Shown here: positions 5,333-5,734 of the stretch, in pieces
Numbering within the stretch: position 1 is the stretch's first letter
Layout: each line of letters opens with the position of its first letter
Assembly (NCBI GenBank): GCA_023228745.1
Contig: JALOAP010000223.1
Span: 1-5,734, forward strand
Direction: 5' to 3'
Length of the DNA: 5,734 bases
From: Dehalococcoidia bacterium
GTDB lineage: Bacteria > Chloroflexota > Dehalococcoidia > Tepidiformales > Tepidiformaceae
Position numbers and translations under genes: made by a program
The notes under the pieces: generated by a model
What the model saw: the letters and a program-made list of their open reading frames with translations, nothing else
Database searches by the model: none
What the model was told of the DNA's origin: nothing

Positions 5333-5734
5333 CGAGCGACCGTTCGTATACTTCGGCCATCCCCTCGAGGACGACGTCTGCGAGTTGCAGGATGTTCTCG
5401 AGCGCCTCGACCGCCTCTTCCGTGCTCAATTCCGACTCACCCGCAATTTGCGACGCAGCTTCCTCCACCGAGCGGCGCAGGTTGTTGAAGGTCGCGACGG
5501 CCGCCGTGAGCCCCACACCCGATTGCACCAGCATCCGGCCATACTCCCGGCCCAATGTCCGCGCGTCCTCTGTGAAGCGCTCACGCTTGGTGCCAGCAGC
5601 GATGTACCGGGCGAAGAGGTCTACGAGCTGCCTCCCCATCAGGCGCAACCGATCACGCACGTCCTCGGGTAATCCCTCGAGTACCGCACCGTGCGATTGG
5701 CGGCGCCGGCTCAACTGTCGCTTCACCCGCGCCA
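5319..5734 (-). CDS. RsbRD-like helical sensor domain, C-terminal part of a larger protein (partial)
   Basis: The frame is open to the window's right edge, so the true start lies outside or at a GTG at 5726 (135 residues from there). No ribosome-binding site is visible in the eight bases before that GTG, which favours a longer protein. Counting from the GTG, residues 1-12 are strongly basic and look like a linker. The rest is all-helical: LPEDVRDRLRLMGRQLVDLFARYI (19-42), the core GREYGRMLVQSG and LTAAVATFNNLRRSVEEA (59-90), and a final helix LENILQLADVVLEGMAEVYERSL (109-131). This arrangement (G-x-x-Y-G, a short loop, then AFxxxRR, with ...VYE at the end) resembles the RsbT co-antagonist RsbRD N-terminal domain, often fused to DNA-binding or signalling domains. 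A DNA-binding N-terminus beyond the edge is plausible, and it may regulate the adjacent lipocalin-like gene. Assignment is by pattern only. Confidence 0.55.
   Translation of the reverse strand, partial: ARVKRQLSRRRQSHGAVLEGLPEDVRDRLRLMGRQLVDLFARYIAAGTKRERFTEDARTLGREYGRMLVQSGVGLTAAVATFNNLRRSVEEAASQIAGESELSTEEAVEALENILQLADVVLEGMAEVYERSLAPSD

Overview
The window is high-GC bacterial DNA with strong GC preference at third codon positions and standard Shine-Dalgarno sites. The taxon cannot be fixed from sequence alone. An Asp-rich lipoprotein with a SOD/CHRD-like ending, an RsbRD-like regulator and R2-like diiron proteins together make me lean towards Chloroflexota, with an actinobacterium as the alternative (low confidence).

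Layout: a plus-strand two-gene operon (110-2446) encodes two collinear paralogues of the ferritin-like/R2-like diiron superfamily. The first keeps a complete set of carboxylate and histidine ligands. The second has lost five of the six, so the pair looks like a catalytic subunit plus a metal-free partner. A perfect 19-bp hairpin (2464-2507) closes the operon and seems to be shared with a convergent small minus-strand gene.

From 2513 to 3345 there is no long gene. Reading leftward on the minus strand, this stretch holds a sigma70-like promoter, a ribosome-binding site with an 18-codon ORF, an intrinsic terminator with a possible competing hairpin, and then two small ORFs with good ribosome-binding sites (72 and 71 codons). 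This resembles a small-RNA, small-protein or attenuator unit.

From 3429 to the right edge all genes are on the minus strand. They are an Asp-run lipoprotein (3483-4064) with its own terminator, a CrtC/AttH-like lipocalin-fold protein with an SRDHSWG motif (4175-5254), and the C-terminal part of an all-helical RsbRD-like sensor protein that runs off the window (5319-5734).

The most notable content is the active/degenerate diiron pair, followed by the compact promoter-ORF-terminator unit near 3163-3345 and the triplet-repeat acidic lipoprotein. A functional link between the diiron operon and the lipocalin-like gene is possible (oxidation of a hydrophobic substrate) but rests only on proximity.
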